This document shows, in pieces, positions 24,124 through 32,528 of a stretch of DNA of 36,939 nt; the first letter of the stretch is position 1; every line of letters begins with the position of its first letter. The stretch comes from Candidatus Avimonas faecium (GTDB lineage: Bacteria; Bacillota; Clostridia; Oscillospirales; Acutalibacteraceae). Position numbers and translations under genes: made by a program. The stretch lies in NCBI GenBank assembly GCA_904419005.1, contig CAJFQI010000045.1, positions 1 through 36,939 on the forward strand, written 5' to 3'. The notes beneath the pieces were generated by a model. It did no database searches. It was not told the origin of the DNA and saw only the letters and a program-made list of their open reading frames with translations.

Positions 24124-25368
24124 ATGATACAGATTGCGATTATGGGACACGGGGTAGTTGGCTCCGGCGTGGCGGAGGTGCTGCTCAAAAACGAAAAAAA
24201 TATCGCCCACAAGGCCGGGGAGGGCATCGTTGTCAAGAAGATCCTTGACCTGCGGGAGTTCCCGGACAGCCCGCTGGCCGACCGCTTTACCAAGGATTTT
24301 GAGGAGATCGTCGGCGACCCGGAAATCCGGATCGTGGTCGAGACCATGGGCGGGCTGAAGCCGGCCTACGATTATGTCAAGCGCTGCCTGCTGGCGGGAA
24401 AAAACGTCGTCACCTCCAATAAAGAGCTGGTGGCGGCCAAGGGGGACGAGCTGCTGGCCATCGCCAAGGAGAAGAACCTCAACTTCCTGTTTGAGGCCAG
24501 CGTGGGCGGCGGGATCCCGATCCTCCGCCCGCTTGACCAGTGCCTGGCCGCCAACGAGGTATACGAGATTGCCGGCATCTTAAACGGCACCACCAATTTT
24601 GTGCTGACCAAGATGCTCCACGAGGGGATGGCCTTTGCCGACGCCCTGGCCCTGGCGCAGAAGCTCGGCTACGCCGAGCGGGACCCCTCCGCCGACGTCG
24701 AGGGGCACGACGCCTGCCGCAAAATCTGCATCCTGGCTTCCCTGGCGTTCGGGCGGCACGTCTACCCCGAGCAGGTCCACACGGTGGGGATCTCCGGCAT
24801 CACCCGGCAGGATGTGCAGTACGCGGAGGCCTGGGGCGGCGTCATCAAGCTGATCGGCCGGGCGCGCAAGCGCCCCGACGGCCGGCTGGACTGCTTTGTG
24901 GAGCCGATGCTCCTTTCCCATGAGAGCCAGCTGGCGGAGGTCAACGACGTGTTCAACGGCATCCTGGTGCGGGGGGATGCGATCGGGGACGTGGTGTTTT
25001 ACGGCCGGGGCGCGGGCAAGCTGCCCACCGCCAGCGCCGTCGTCGCCGATGTGATTGACGAGGTCAAGCACCTGAAGGCGCGCAAATACCTCTTCTGGGA
25101 GCCGGGGGAACCGGGATATGTCGCCGATTATGCCGAGGCCGAAACCCCGATGCTGCTGCGGCTGCGCGCGCCCGGCCAGGACGGGGAAGCGGTCCGGACG
25201 GCGCTTGAAAAGGCCCTCGGCCCCTGCGCCCTGGTCACGGCGGAGGGCGCGCCGGCGGAGGAATTCGGCTTGGCCACCCCGTCCCTGACGGACGCCCGGC
25301 TGGAGCAGGCGCTGGCCGCCCTGCCCGGGGTGCAGGAGCTGGGCCGGCTGCGCATCGCGGATTTCTAA
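24124..25368 (+). CDS. hom: Homoserine dehydrogenase
   Basis: A 414-residue NAD(P)-dependent enzyme that reduces aspartate semialdehyde to homoserine. The nucleotide-binding loop is MGHGVVGSGVAEVLL. The substrate region has ASVGGGIPILRPL and GILNGTTNFVLTKM, and LGYAERDPSADVEGHDACRK follows. The C-terminus (about 340-414) has the size and layout of a short ACT domain, the usual site of threonine inhibition. The ATG has AAAGGAAG seven bases upstream. It is followed by thrB and lysC, so this group makes homoserine phosphate from aspartate together with genes elsewhere (asd, thrC). Confidence 0.97.
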   Translation: MIQIAIMGHGVVGSGVAEVLLKNEKNIAHKAGEGIVVKKILDLREFPDSPLADRFTKDFEEIVGDPEIRIVVETMGGLKPAYDYVKRCLLAGKNVVTSNKELVAAKGDELLAIAKEKNLNFLFEASVGGGIPILRPLDQCLAANEVYEIAGILNGTTNFVLTKMLHEGMAFADALALAQKLGYAERDPSADVEGHDACRKICILASLAFGRHVYPEQVHTVGISGITRQDVQYAEAWGGVIKLIGRARKRPDGRLDCFVEPMLLSHESQLAEVNDVFNGILVRGDAIGDVVFYGRGAGKLPTASAVVADVIDEVKHLKARKYLFWEPGEPGYVADYAEAETPMLLRLRAPGQDGEAVRTALEKALGPCALVTAEGAPAEEFGLATPSLTDARLEQALAALPGVQELGRLRIADF

Positions 25369-25517
25369 GAGGCCGGGAGAACCCGGGGCGGGGCTGAGGA
25401 AGGGCCCGGGAGCGGGGGCTTCGGGGCGCAGAGGGCGCAAGGCCTGCGTGCCTCAGGGCCTCCAAGCCCCGGCGCCGAAGACTGCCTGCCCGCCCCAAGG
25501 AAAGGAAACGCAAGCCT

Positions 25518-26429
25518 ATGATCAAAATCACCGTCCCGGCGTCCAGCGCCAATTTGGGCGCGGGCTTTGACGCGCTGGGCATCGCCTTAACCCTATACAA
25601 CCGGGTGTGGATGGCCGAGGCCGACGGCACGCCGGAGGCCCCGGCCTGCCGGATTGAAGCGACCGACGGGGCACCGATCCCAACCGACGAAAGCAACCTG
25701 ATTTACCAGACGGCCAAGGGCCTGTTTGAACGGTGCGGCCGCCCCTTCCGGGGGCTGTACATCCGGCAGGAGAACAACATCCCCATGACCCGCGGGCTGG
25801 GGAGCTCCTCCGCCTGCCTGGTGGCCGGCCTGCTCGGGGCCAACACCCTGCTGGGGAGCCCCCTCTCCCCCGGTGACCTGGGGGACCTGGCCGCGGAGCT
25901 GGAGGGGCACCCGGACAACACCGCCCCCGCCCTGCTGGGCGGGCTGGTCACCGCGGTGATGGACGGCGGCCGGGTCCATACCGTCAGCGTCCCGGTGTCC
26001 GACCGGATCCGCTTCGCCCTGTTTATCCCCGATTTTGAGCTGAAAACCGAGGTGGCCCGCCGCGTCCTGCCTGCGCAGGTTTCCCGGCAGGACGCGGTCT
26101 ACAACCTCTCCCGTACGGCGCTGATGACCGCCGCCCTCTTTTCGGGCAGCCTGGAAAACCTGCGGGTGGCGGTGCAGGACCGCCTCCACCAGCCCTACCG
26201 CTTCCCCCTGATCGCGGGGGCGGAGAAGGTGTTTTACACCGCCTACGGCCTGGGGGCGTACGCGGTGGCCATCAGCGGGGCCGGGCCGTCGATCCTGGCC
26301 ATTATTGACCGCGGGGCGGAGGATTTCGCGCCCAAGGCGGAGGCAGCCCTCCGCGCCGAAGGGCTGCCCGGCTGGAAGGTGCAGGTGCTGGGCTGCGACC
26401 CGCACGGCGCGCGGGTGGCGTTTGAATAG
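25518..26429 (+). CDS. thrB: Homoserine kinase
   Basis: A 303-residue GHMP-family kinase that phosphorylates homoserine in threonine synthesis. The N-terminal motif VPASSANLGAGFDALGIAL, the ATP-binding PMTRGLGSSSACLVAGLLGA and the C-terminal AISGAGPSILAI are the three GHMP motifs. The ATG at 25518 follows AAGGAAAGGAAACGC. It lies 149 bp after hom and 224 bp before lysC. The family and step are clear. Confidence 0.97.
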   Translation: MIKITVPASSANLGAGFDALGIALTLYNRVWMAEADGTPEAPACRIEATDGAPIPTDESNLIYQTAKGLFERCGRPFRGLYIRQENNIPMTRGLGSSSACLVAGLLGANTLLGSPLSPGDLGDLAAELEGHPDNTAPALLGGLVTAVMDGGRVHTVSVPVSDRIRFALFIPDFELKTEVARRVLPAQVSRQDAVYNLSRTALMTAALFSGSLENLRVAVQDRLHQPYRFPLIAGAEKVFYTAYGLGAYAVAISGAGPSILAIIDRGAEDFAPKAEAALRAEGLPGWKVQVLGCDPHGARVAFE

Positions 26430-26653
26430 CTTCCCCCGCAGGGCCCGGGCTTCCGGGAGAGCGCGCTTCGCGCAGGCCCTGGCCCCGGTTGTGCCGGGGC
26501 GGACGGCGCGGAACCGTGCGCGCCCCTTTTCCGGCCAGGCGCCGGCTTGCCCCCGGTTTCGCCCCCCTTGCTCCTTTACCCCTTCGCATCGCCTCCCCGC
26601 CCCGGGCGGGGGCGGCTTCCTACAATACATAGCAGGAAAGGTTTGATACGGCA

Positions 26654-27871
26654 ATGCTGGTAGTACAGAAATTCGGCGGCAGCTCCGTCGCCAACGCCGA
26701 GCGCGTGTTCAACGTGGCGCGGATCGTGACCGATACCTATAAGCAGGGCAACGACGTGGTTGTGGTCGTCTCCGCCCAGGGGGACACCACCGACGACCTG
26801 ATTGAAAAGGCCAACGAGATCAACCCCGGCGGGTCCCGCCGGGAAAAGGATATGCTGCTGGCGGCGGGGGAGCAGATCTCGATCGCCCTGCTGGCCATGG
26901 CCATTGAGAAGCTGGGCTTCCCGGTGATTTCCCTGCTGGGCTGGCAGGCGGGGTTTGAGACCAACTCCAACTACAGCGCCGCCCGTATCAAGCGGGTGCG
27001 CACCGAGCGCATCCGCGCCGAGCTCGACAAGAAAAAGATCGTGGTGGTCGCCGGCTTCCAGGGGCTCAACCGGGCGCAGGACCTCACCACCCTGGGCCGC
27101 GGCGGGTCGGATACCAGCGCGGTGGCCATCGCGGCGGCGATGCAGGCGGACGTCTGCCAGATCTACACCGACGTCGAAGGGGTTTTCACCGCCGACCCCC
27201 GCAAGGTGGAAAACGCCCGCAAGCTGGCCGAAATCACCTACGACGAGATGCTGGAGCTGGCGACCCTCGGGGCGCAGGTGCTCAACAACCGGTCGGTCGA
27301 AATGGCCAAGAAATACAACGTCGAGCTGGAGGTGCTCTCCAGCCTGAAGCGGGTGCCCGGCACCAAGGTTAAGGAGGCTGTCAAAATGGAAGAAATGCTG
27401 GTCAAAAGCGTGGCCAAGGATACCAACGTCGCCCGGGTGATGATCGTGGGCGTGCCCGATGAGCCGGGCATGGCGTTTAAGATTTTTTCCCGCGTAGCGA
27501 AAGCCCATATCAACGTCGACATCATCCTGCAGTCGGTGGGCCGGGACGGCACCAAGGACATCACCTTTACCGTGCCGGCGGACAAAGGGGCCGAAGCGGT
27601 GGAGGCGCTGCAGGAATACTGCGGCCGCGTCGGGGCTAAGAGCCTGACCTACGACACCGACGTGGCGAAGATTTCGGTCGTCGGGGCGGGCATGGAAACC
27701 CACGAAGGGGTTGCGGCCCGGATGTTTGAGGCGCTGGCCGACGGGGGGATCAACATCCAGATGATCTCAACCAGCGAGATCAAGGTCTCGGTCCTGATCG
27801 CCAAGGAGGACGCGGACCGCGCGGTGGCCATCGTCCACGCCGCCTTCTTTGACGCGCCGCTCAGCCTGTAA
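26654..27871 (+). CDS. lysC: Aspartate kinase
   Basis: A 405-residue enzyme for the first step of the aspartate pathway. The kinase domain (1-240) has VVQKFGGSSVANAERV, LGRGGSDTSAVAIAAAM and YTDVEGVFTADPR. Two ACT domains follow, seen at VMIVGVPDEPGMAFKIFSRV and ISVVGAGMETHEGVAARMFE, which bind the feedback inhibitor. Length and order match the LysC type of Bacillota, in which an internal start can give a short regulatory subunit. The ATG has AGGAAAGG upstream. Confidence 0.97.
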   Translation: MLVVQKFGGSSVANAERVFNVARIVTDTYKQGNDVVVVVSAQGDTTDDLIEKANEINPGGSRREKDMLLAAGEQISIALLAMAIEKLGFPVISLLGWQAGFETNSNYSAARIKRVRTERIRAELDKKKIVVVAGFQGLNRAQDLTTLGRGGSDTSAVAIAAAMQADVCQIYTDVEGVFTADPRKVENARKLAEITYDEMLELATLGAQVLNNRSVEMAKKYNVELEVLSSLKRVPGTKVKEAVKMEEMLVKSVAKDTNVARVMIVGVPDEPGMAFKIFSRVAKAHINVDIILQSVGRDGTKDITFTVPADKGAEAVEALQEYCGRVGAKSLTYDTDVAKISVVGAGMETHEGVAARMFEALADGGINIQMISTSEIKVSVLIAKEDADRAVAIVHAAFFDAPLSL

Positions 27872-27888
27872 GCGCGTTTGCGGCTGCC

Positions 27889-27924
27889 GGCCCGCCGCGG
27901 CCCTTGCAGGGGCTGCGGCGGGCC
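27889..27924 (+). terminator. Strong hairpin after lysC
   Basis: GGCCCGCCGC (27889-27898) and GCGGCGGGCC (27915-27924) form a 10-bp perfect stem with extra pairs inside. No T-run follows, so it may stop or pause transcription only weakly, or protect the 3' end of the lysC mRNA. Confidence 0.45.
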
Positions 27925-27988
27925 GAGCGGGCGGCGGACGGGATGTACAAGAGGAGTATTTCAGCCGGATAGGCAGGGAGGGATTCGG

Positions 27989-28306
27989 ATGATCGATGCA
28001 AGGAAGTGGCGCCATGCAACAACCGGCAGCGACGCGAAGGCGGCGCTGTTCGGGGTCAACATCTGGGATTATTATCCATGGGAAGAAACGGGAAAGACGG
28101 CCAAAGTCCGCGACCCGCTGTACCGGCAGAAATACGCCTTCCCCGTTTATAGGGCGCTTGTCAACGGGCAGGAGCGGGAATTTGCGGCCGGGGAGTTCAG
28201 CAACGGCATCTGGGGCTTTTTCCTGCCGAAGGATAAGGGCTGGTTCTTCCGCGGGGAAGCCACAGCCCCTGGTTTCCTATTCCGAAAGGGAAAAGGCAGG
28301 AAATGA
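27989..28306 (+). CDS. Hypothetical protein
   Basis: A 105-residue soluble protein that I do not recognise. It is rich in aromatic residues (NIWDYYPWEE, WGFFLPKDKGWFFRG), with no signal peptide or membrane helix. The ATG at 27989 follows GGGAGGG, so the start is well supported; the frame is open upstream but without support. It lies between lysC and a tRNA gene with its own promoter. It could be a small nuclease-associated or structural domain, but nothing visible decides this. Confidence 0.6.
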   Translation: MIDARKWRHATTGSDAKAALFGVNIWDYYPWEETGKTAKVRDPLYRQKYAFPVYRALVNGQEREFAAGEFSNGIWGFFLPKDKGWFFRGEATAPGFLFRKGKGRK

Positions 28307-28316
28307 AAACCAAGGG

Positions 28317-28345
28317 TTGACAGCGCCGCCCTGCCGTGCTATAAT
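28317..28345 (+). promoter_or_regulatory. tRNA-Gly promoter
   Basis: A perfect consensus: TTGACA (28317-28322), a 17-base spacer and TATAAT (28340-28345). It lies 58 bp before the tRNA. Confidence 0.9.
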
Positions 28346-28403
28346 ACCCAAGCAGCCCAATTCCGGGCAGGATGGAAAGGGCGGCGCGGAAAAATCTATA
28401 TCT

Positions 28404-28479
28404 GCGGCTTTAGCTCATCTGGTAGAGCGCCACCTTGCCAAGGTGGAGGTAGCGAGTTCGAGCCTCGTAAGCCGCTCCA
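28404..28479 (+). tRNA. tRNA-Gly (anticodon GCC)
   Basis: A full cloverleaf. The acceptor stem is GCGGCTT paired with AAGCCGC, the anticodon stem is CCACC/GGTGG around loop TTGCCAA, and the T-arm has GTTCGAGC. The 3' CCA is encoded. It has its own promoter and terminator and is therefore a single-gene unit. Confidence 0.97.
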
Positions 28480-28484
28480 GACCT

Positions 28485-28521
28485 GCGGTCGGCGATTCGT
28501 GATGAGTCGCCGGCCGCTTTT
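28485..28521 (+). terminator. tRNA-Gly terminator
   Basis: GCGGTCGGCGA pairs with TCGCCGGCCGC (11 bp with one G-U pair) and is followed by TTTT. The loop contains TTCGTGATGA. Confidence 0.85.
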
Positions 28522-28579
28522 CCGTCGTTTAGCTCGACCTTGAGCGGGATCTTTTTGTATCACCCTTACGCACCAGCAG

Positions 28580-28614
28580 AAGAGGCGGGAGTTCGTGATG
28601 AACTCCCGCCTCTT
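28580..28614. terminator. 15-bp perfect hairpin
   Basis: AAGAGGCGGGAGTTC, loop GTGAT, and its exact complement, flanked by short T-runs on both strands. Its top, TTCGTGATGA, repeats the loop sequence of the tRNA-Gly terminator 90 bp upstream. Confidence 0.7.
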
Positions 28615-28678
28615 TGCAAGTCGCGCACCGCTGGTTTTTGTTCCCATGGGCGCGTGTAAGCCGTATATTCCCTTTACA

Positions 28679-28720
28679 GGCCGGCAGTGTGCAGATCGCA
28701 CCCCGCCGGCCTTCTTTTTC
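28679..28720 (+). terminator. Hairpin with T-run
   Basis: AGGCCGGC (28679-28686) pairs with GCCGGCCT (28706-28713). It is followed by TCTTTTT, the form of a rho-independent terminator, but no gene ends just before it. Confidence 0.65.
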
Positions 28721-28840
28721 CCAATGAGCGGGCCCGCGCTTGCCTGGGCCCTCTCTGCGCTGCTCCTATAGGCCGGAGGACGGCGGTTCCGGGCGGCCCC
28801 GCCCCATCGGGGAGGCGCGTTTGCCTCCCCCCTTTACCGG

Positions 28841-28883
28841 AAGGCAGCGGGCAATTCATCAACGAATTGCCCGCTGCCTTTTG
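28841..28883 (+). terminator. 17-bp perfect hairpin
   Basis: AAGGCAGCGGGCAATTC, loop ATCAAC, and its exact complement, ending in TTTT. No gene ends just before it on either strand. Confidence 0.7.
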
Positions 28884-29036
28884 CCTGTGCCCGGGCAGGG
28901 GGAGCCCCCGCAGGCCGCCCCTTCCCCGCCCTGGCGGCTCCCTGCCGGCTGTGCCCTTCGGCCCAGGGATGCCGATCCGCCGGACGCGGGACAGAGGGCA
29001 TTGCGGGGCCAGCAGCGGCCCCGCCGGAAATAAGGC

Positions 29037-29065
29037 TTGTCTTTCCAGGTCTTGGGGTGTATAAT
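29037..29065 (+). promoter_or_regulatory. Promoter of the PHP gene group
   Basis: TTGTCT (29037-29042), a 17-base spacer and TATAAT (29060-29065). A hairpin AAGCGCGCC...GGCGCGCTT follows in the leader at about 29078-29099. Confidence 0.7.
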
Positions 29066-29167
29066 AAAAAAGGGGAAAGCGCGCCGGCGGGCGCGCTTCA
29101 TTCTCTTTGTCCTTTGGTTAGTTTGACTTTCAAACAGCGGCTTTTTAAGTTTCAGGGGGTTATCCGA

Positions 29168-30013
29168 GTGGCAAGCGACCTACATTGTCATACAAAAATT
29201 TCCGACGGCTCCATGGGGATTGAGGAGCTGATCGCCCTGGCCAAGCGCCGCGGCCTGTCGCATATCGCAGTGACCGACCACGACACCACCGCCGGCGCCA
29301 CCCGCGCCGTGATTATCGGCCGCAGGCAGCAGATGAGCGTAATCCACGGGGTGGAGTTCTCCACCCTTGACAAGCAGCGCGGGCGCAAGGTGCATCTGCT
29401 TTGCTACCTCTGCGATGCGCCCGACCGGCTGGAAGGGATGTGCCGCCGGATCGGCGAAAGCCGCCGGAAGGCGGCGCTGGCCATGGTCCGCAAGGTCATG
29501 CGGTACTACCCCATCACCCCGGAGCTGATCGTCAAATGCGCCACCGGCAGCACCAATATATACAAGCAGCACATCATGCACGCGCTGATGGACGCCGGGT
29601 ATGCCGACGCCATTTACGGGGAGCTCTACGACAAGCTGTTCGCGCCCGGGCACGGCCTGGCGCTGGTTGAGGCGGAATACCCCGATACCCGCGACATCCT
29701 GACGTTGATCCATGACGCCGGCGGGATTGCGGTCCTGGCCCATCCGCCCGTCTACGACAGCGAGGATGCGCTGGAAGAACTGACCGCGCTCGGCCTGGAC
29801 GGGGTGGAGGTCTGGCATCCCCGGCACACCGACGAGCAGGTGCGGCGGTATGCGGAGTATGCCAGGGATCACGGCCTGCTGATGACCGGCGGCTCCGATT
29901 TCCACGGCATGTACACCGCCTCCGCCCGCCCGATGGGGAGCACGTCCGCGCCGGACGAGGCCGTTGAGGCGCTGCTGGCCTATAAGGCGCAGCGGAAAAA
30001 GAAAAACGCATAA
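29168..30013 (+). CDS. PHP domain metallo-phosphoesterase
   Basis: A 281-residue protein of the PHP superfamily. Metal-binding motifs are visible as DLHCHTKISDGS (HXH), AVTDHDTTAG, HGVEFST, LAHPPVYDS and GGSDFHGMY. The size and order resemble the YciV/TrpH type, which includes 3',5'-nucleotide phosphatases and RNase AM, so a role in nucleotide or RNA end turnover is plausible. I start at the GTG at 29168, eight bases after AGGGGG; the frame is open upstream to 29057, but that part covers the leader hairpin. It is followed 19 bp later by the TSCPD gene. Confidence 0.9.
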   Translation: MASDLHCHTKISDGSMGIEELIALAKRRGLSHIAVTDHDTTAGATRAVIIGRRQQMSVIHGVEFSTLDKQRGRKVHLLCYLCDAPDRLEGMCRRIGESRRKAALAMVRKVMRYYPITPELIVKCATGSTNIYKQHIMHALMDAGYADAIYGELYDKLFAPGHGLALVEAEYPDTRDILTLIHDAGGIAVLAHPPVYDSEDALEELTALGLDGVEVWHPRHTDEQVRRYAEYARDHGLLMTGGSDFHGMYTASARPMGSTSAPDEAVEALLAYKAQRKKKNA

Positions 30014-30032
30014 GAGGAAGGAACAGAGAAGC

Positions 30033-30296
30033 ATGGCGTATGAATACCGTCCCCGCGGCGTATGCTCCCAGGGGATCACGTTTGAGCTGGAGGACGGCGT
30101 TGTCCGCAACGTCCGCTTTACCGGCGGCTGCAGCGGCAATACGCAGGGGGTCGCCCGCCTGGTGGACGGGATGCCGGCCGAAGAGGCGGTCAAACGGCTT
30201 TCCGGCATCCGCTGCGGGATGAAGCCGACCTCCTGCCCCGACCAGCTGGCCAGGGCGATCAAGCAGGCGATGCAGCAGGCGGAGGGCCGGCAGTAA
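30033..30296 (+). CDS. TSCPD domain protein
   Basis: An 87-residue protein, MAYEYRPRGVCSQGITFELE at its start, with the diagnostic TSCPDQLARAIKQA near its C-terminus. TSCPD units also occur at the end of some B12-dependent ribonucleotide reductases; the free-standing form is common in anaerobes and its role is not known. Four cysteines (residues 11, 35, 60 and 68) suggest metal binding. It is probably in one transcript with the PHP gene, 19 bp upstream. Confidence 0.88.
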   Translation: MAYEYRPRGVCSQGITFELEDGVVRNVRFTGGCSGNTQGVARLVDGMPAEEAVKRLSGIRCGMKPTSCPDQLARAIKQAMQQAEGRQ

Positions 30297-30300
30297 CGCA

Positions 30301-30334
30301 GGCCCGGCCGGCCTTTTGCCGGGCCGCCGCTTTT
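30301..30334 (+). terminator. Terminator after the TSCPD gene
   Basis: GGCCCGGC (30301-30308) pairs with GCCGGGCC (30318-30325), and TTTT follows after five bases. It is weaker than the other terminators in the window. Confidence 0.55.
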
Positions 30335-30386
30335 CCAGGCAACGACAACCCGTAACAAGAAATGCATGGATGGGTGGGTTTAGCGA

Positions 30387-30932
30387 ATGCGCAACGACGA
30401 CAGCGACATGAAAATCATGGGCGACGACTACGATCCGCCGGAGGAAAAGGACGATGCGGGCGAAACGGCCCAGCAGCTGGAAAAGCAGAAGGCCAACGGC
30501 AACCTCGGCCGCGCCCGCCAGCTGGGCGCGATGATGGCGGAGGAGGTATCGGCCGTAGAGGGGGACGCCCCCGCGGCCGGGGCCGCCCTGCTGACCCAGC
30601 GGCGGATCCTGCTGGCCTTTGCCGTTGAGGTGGGGTTTGAGGCCTTCCTGCCCGACAACCTTCTGGCCGAAACCGCGCAGAGCGTCTTTTACGAGACGCT
30701 GCGCAAGGATGCGCCCGACTTTTATGAGGATTTGCAGGAATCGGGCGCTTTTTCCTTCTACTTCCTCTGCGTGCGCGAAGGGCGGCAGGTGGAGCAGAAG
30801 GTGGGCGAGACCTACGCCTCCCTCTGCGGCCGGCCCAAGGACGGCGCGCTCGCGCAGGAGGGGGAAGCCCTCTACCGCCGCTTTATTGACCGGGTCCAGC
30901 GGTTCGTCGAGGGGATGGGCTTCCTGCGGTAA
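30387..30932 (+). CDS. Hypothetical protein
   Basis: A 181-residue soluble acidic protein that I do not recognise. Residues 1-60 are charged and probably flexible (DDYDPPEEKDDAGETAQQLE). The remainder looks helical, with AFAVEVGFEAFLPDNLLAE and a C-terminal RRFIDRVQRFVEGMGFL. There is no signal peptide and no catalytic motif. The ATG follows GGGTGGG eight bases upstream. It lies between the TSCPD and radical SAM genes on the same strand. Confidence 0.65.
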   Translation: MRNDDSDMKIMGDDYDPPEEKDDAGETAQQLEKQKANGNLGRARQLGAMMAEEVSAVEGDAPAAGAALLTQRRILLAFAVEVGFEAFLPDNLLAETAQSVFYETLRKDAPDFYEDLQESGAFSFYFLCVREGRQVEQKVGETYASLCGRPKDGALAQEGEALYRRFIDRVQRFVEGMGFLR

Positions 30933-31084
30933 AAGGTCCATCGGCCGCTGCGGGAGCCGTGCGGGCTTCCCCCACCGGCGGAGGAGGGGCGCTTGCCGCG
31001 GGCTGGAGCCGGTTTCCTTAGCCGGCGGTCATAAACCCGCCCGGCGTGCCGCCTCTTTTGTCGGCGAAAGGAGTGGAAACGGCC

Positions 31085-31846
31085 ATGAACCCGGCTTTTC
31101 AAAACCTGCACCGTCTGGAATTTGTTGTCACCTACGCCTGCACGGGGCGCTGCAAGCACTGCTCCGAAGGGGAGCATCTCTCCCGCGGCGCGTATATCCA
31201 CGGCGGCGCGGCGGCCCGGGCAGTCCTTCGGCTGTGCGGTGCCTACCGCATAGGCTCGGTCATGACCTTCGGCGGGGAGCCGCTGCTCCACATCCCGGAG
31301 GTCTGCCGGATCCATGCCGCCGCGCGAGACAGCGGCGTTCCGGCAAGGCAGCTGATTACCAACGGCTTTTTCAGCCGGAAGGAGGAAACGATCCGGCGCG
31401 CCGCCGCCGAATTGGCCCGGGCGGGGGTCAACGAGATGCTGCTGTCGGTCGACGCCTTCCATCAGGAAACCATCCCGCTTGAGCCGGTCAAGGCCTTTGC
31501 GCGGGCGGCACAGGCCGCCGGCATCCCGGTCCGCGCCCACCCCGCCTGGCTGGAGGGCAGCGGGGCGGGGAACCCCTACGACCGGCGGACGGCGGAAATC
31601 CTGCGGGAATTCGCGGACATGGGCTTCTCCGCTTCAGAAGGGAACGTGGTTTTCCCCAGCGGCAATGCGCTCAAATACTTAAGCGAATATTTTGACCCGG
31701 GCGATACGCCCGCCAACCCTTACGCCGAAGACCCCGCCGACATCCACGCCCTCTGCATCGGGCCGGACGGCGGCTTGCTCGGCGGCAATATTGGCCAAAC
31801 CGATATCCTGGAAATCCTCGAAGGCTATCTCCCCGGCAGGGCGTGA
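31085..31846 (+). CDS. Short radical SAM protein
   Basis: A 253-residue protein with the 4Fe-4S motif CTGRCKHCS (CX3CX2C) close to the start (about residues 20-28), then TFGGEPLLH (the GGE SAM-binding motif) and LLSVDAFHQETIP. The C-terminal CIGPDGGLLGGNIG resembles the end of a SPASM-type protein but has only one cysteine, so a full SPASM domain is lacking. The ATG at 31085 has AAAGGAG eleven bases upstream. A strong terminator follows. The substrate is unknown; no peptide or cofactor gene that would reveal it is adjacent. Confidence 0.88.
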   Translation: MNPAFQNLHRLEFVVTYACTGRCKHCSEGEHLSRGAYIHGGAAARAVLRLCGAYRIGSVMTFGGEPLLHIPEVCRIHAAARDSGVPARQLITNGFFSRKEETIRRAAAELARAGVNEMLLSVDAFHQETIPLEPVKAFARAAQAAGIPVRAHPAWLEGSGAGNPYDRRTAEILREFADMGFSASEGNVVFPSGNALKYLSEYFDPGDTPANPYAEDPADIHALCIGPDGGLLGGNIGQTDILEILEGYLPGRA

Positions 31847-31949
31847 GCATCCCTTCCCTGCCCCGGCTTCGCAGGGCGCGGCCTTTCGCTTGGCCCAGGC
31901 TGGGGGAGATTTCTCGGGCGGGAGCGCCTCCGGGGAAAGGGCAGAAAAA

Positions 31950-31981
31950 CCGGGCGGCCGCAGCCGCCCGGGAATTTTTTT
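31950..31981 (+). terminator. Terminator after the radical SAM gene
   Basis: CCGGGCGGC, loop CGCA, GCCGCCCGG, then seven T (31975-31981). A typical rho-independent terminator. Confidence 0.9.
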
Positions 31982-32023
31982 CCGTGAAAGACGTTTGAGG
32001 GGGGATCCTCCCTGCTTTTTTGA

Positions 32024-32479
32024 CTATCCCTTGAAGGGGGGCTTGCCCTCGCCGGCAGCTTTGCCATCGCCCTTTTTCTGCCGCAGAAGGCGCCGCTGCT
32101 CGTACTGCTCCGACGCCGCTTTTTCCACCGAAGCGAGGATGTTGGCCTGCATCTCCTTGTTGAGATAGCGGAAGGCCATAATCAGTTTCTGCTCCGATTC
32201 CCGCAGGGACCATTCCCCGCTGATCGCCTTTTGCAGCGACGCGTTGTAGGAGCTTGGCTCGTCATGCAGCTGGGGGCTGGGCGTATTGGCGCCCAGCAGG
32301 TAGTCGGTTGTGACATTGAACAGGTGGGCGATGCGTACGACGGTGGCGAAATCAGGGCAGGTTTTGCCGGTTTCATAATATGCGTAGGTAGAGCGGACGA
32401 TATTCAGGCTTTTGGCGACCTGTTCCTGGGTCATATCCATCCGCTTGCGCTGCTCACGAAGACGATCACAAAACCGCAT
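32024..32479 (-). CDS. XRE family helix-turn-helix regulator
   Basis: A 151-residue protein. Residues 5-62 form an HTH_XRE domain: RLREQRKRMDMTQEQVAKSL, IVRSTYAYYETGKTCPDF and VVRIAHLFNVTTDYLLG. The C-terminal half is helical (LRESEQKLIMAFRYLNKEMQ) and probably a dimer region, followed by a basic tail. The start at 32479 has GGAGG nine bases upstream. A dyad overlaps its -10 element, so it probably represses itself. It lies 500 bp outside the mobile element boundary, so it may be a host gene. Confidence 0.9.
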   Translation of the reverse strand: MRFCDRLREQRKRMDMTQEQVAKSLNIVRSTYAYYETGKTCPDFATVVRIAHLFNVTTDYLLGANTPSPQLHDEPSSYNASLQKAISGEWSLRESEQKLIMAFRYLNKEMQANILASVEKAASEQYEQRRLLRQKKGDGKAAGEGKPPFKG

Positions 32480-32502
32480 GATTGCACACCTCCACTTTTG
32501 CT

Positions 32503-32528
32503 AGTATAACACTCAATGGGGTGTAATA
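32503..32528 (-). promoter_or_regulatory. XRE promoter with operator dyad
   Basis: On the minus strand, TATACT (32508-32503) is a probable -10 element. It overlaps the dyad TATAACAC (32505-32512) and GTGTAATA (32521-32528), arms that match at seven of eight positions. Similar CAC/GTG half-sites continue at 32534-32555. Confidence 0.55.

Larger units (their letters stand above)
28522..29036. other. Hairpin-rich intergenic region
   Basis: About 500 bp without a convincing gene. It contains three strong hairpins, listed separately, and a smaller one, GGGGAGGC/GCCTCCCC with loop GCGTTT (28809-28830). I cannot find a good promoter inside it or a known RNA family. The stretch could encode small RNAs that end at the hairpins. 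Confidence 0.5.

Noticed and set aside
28396-28701. Minus-strand 101-codon frame over tRNA-Gly
   Set aside because: It is the usual antisense frame of a tRNA plus hairpins; no ribosome binding site.
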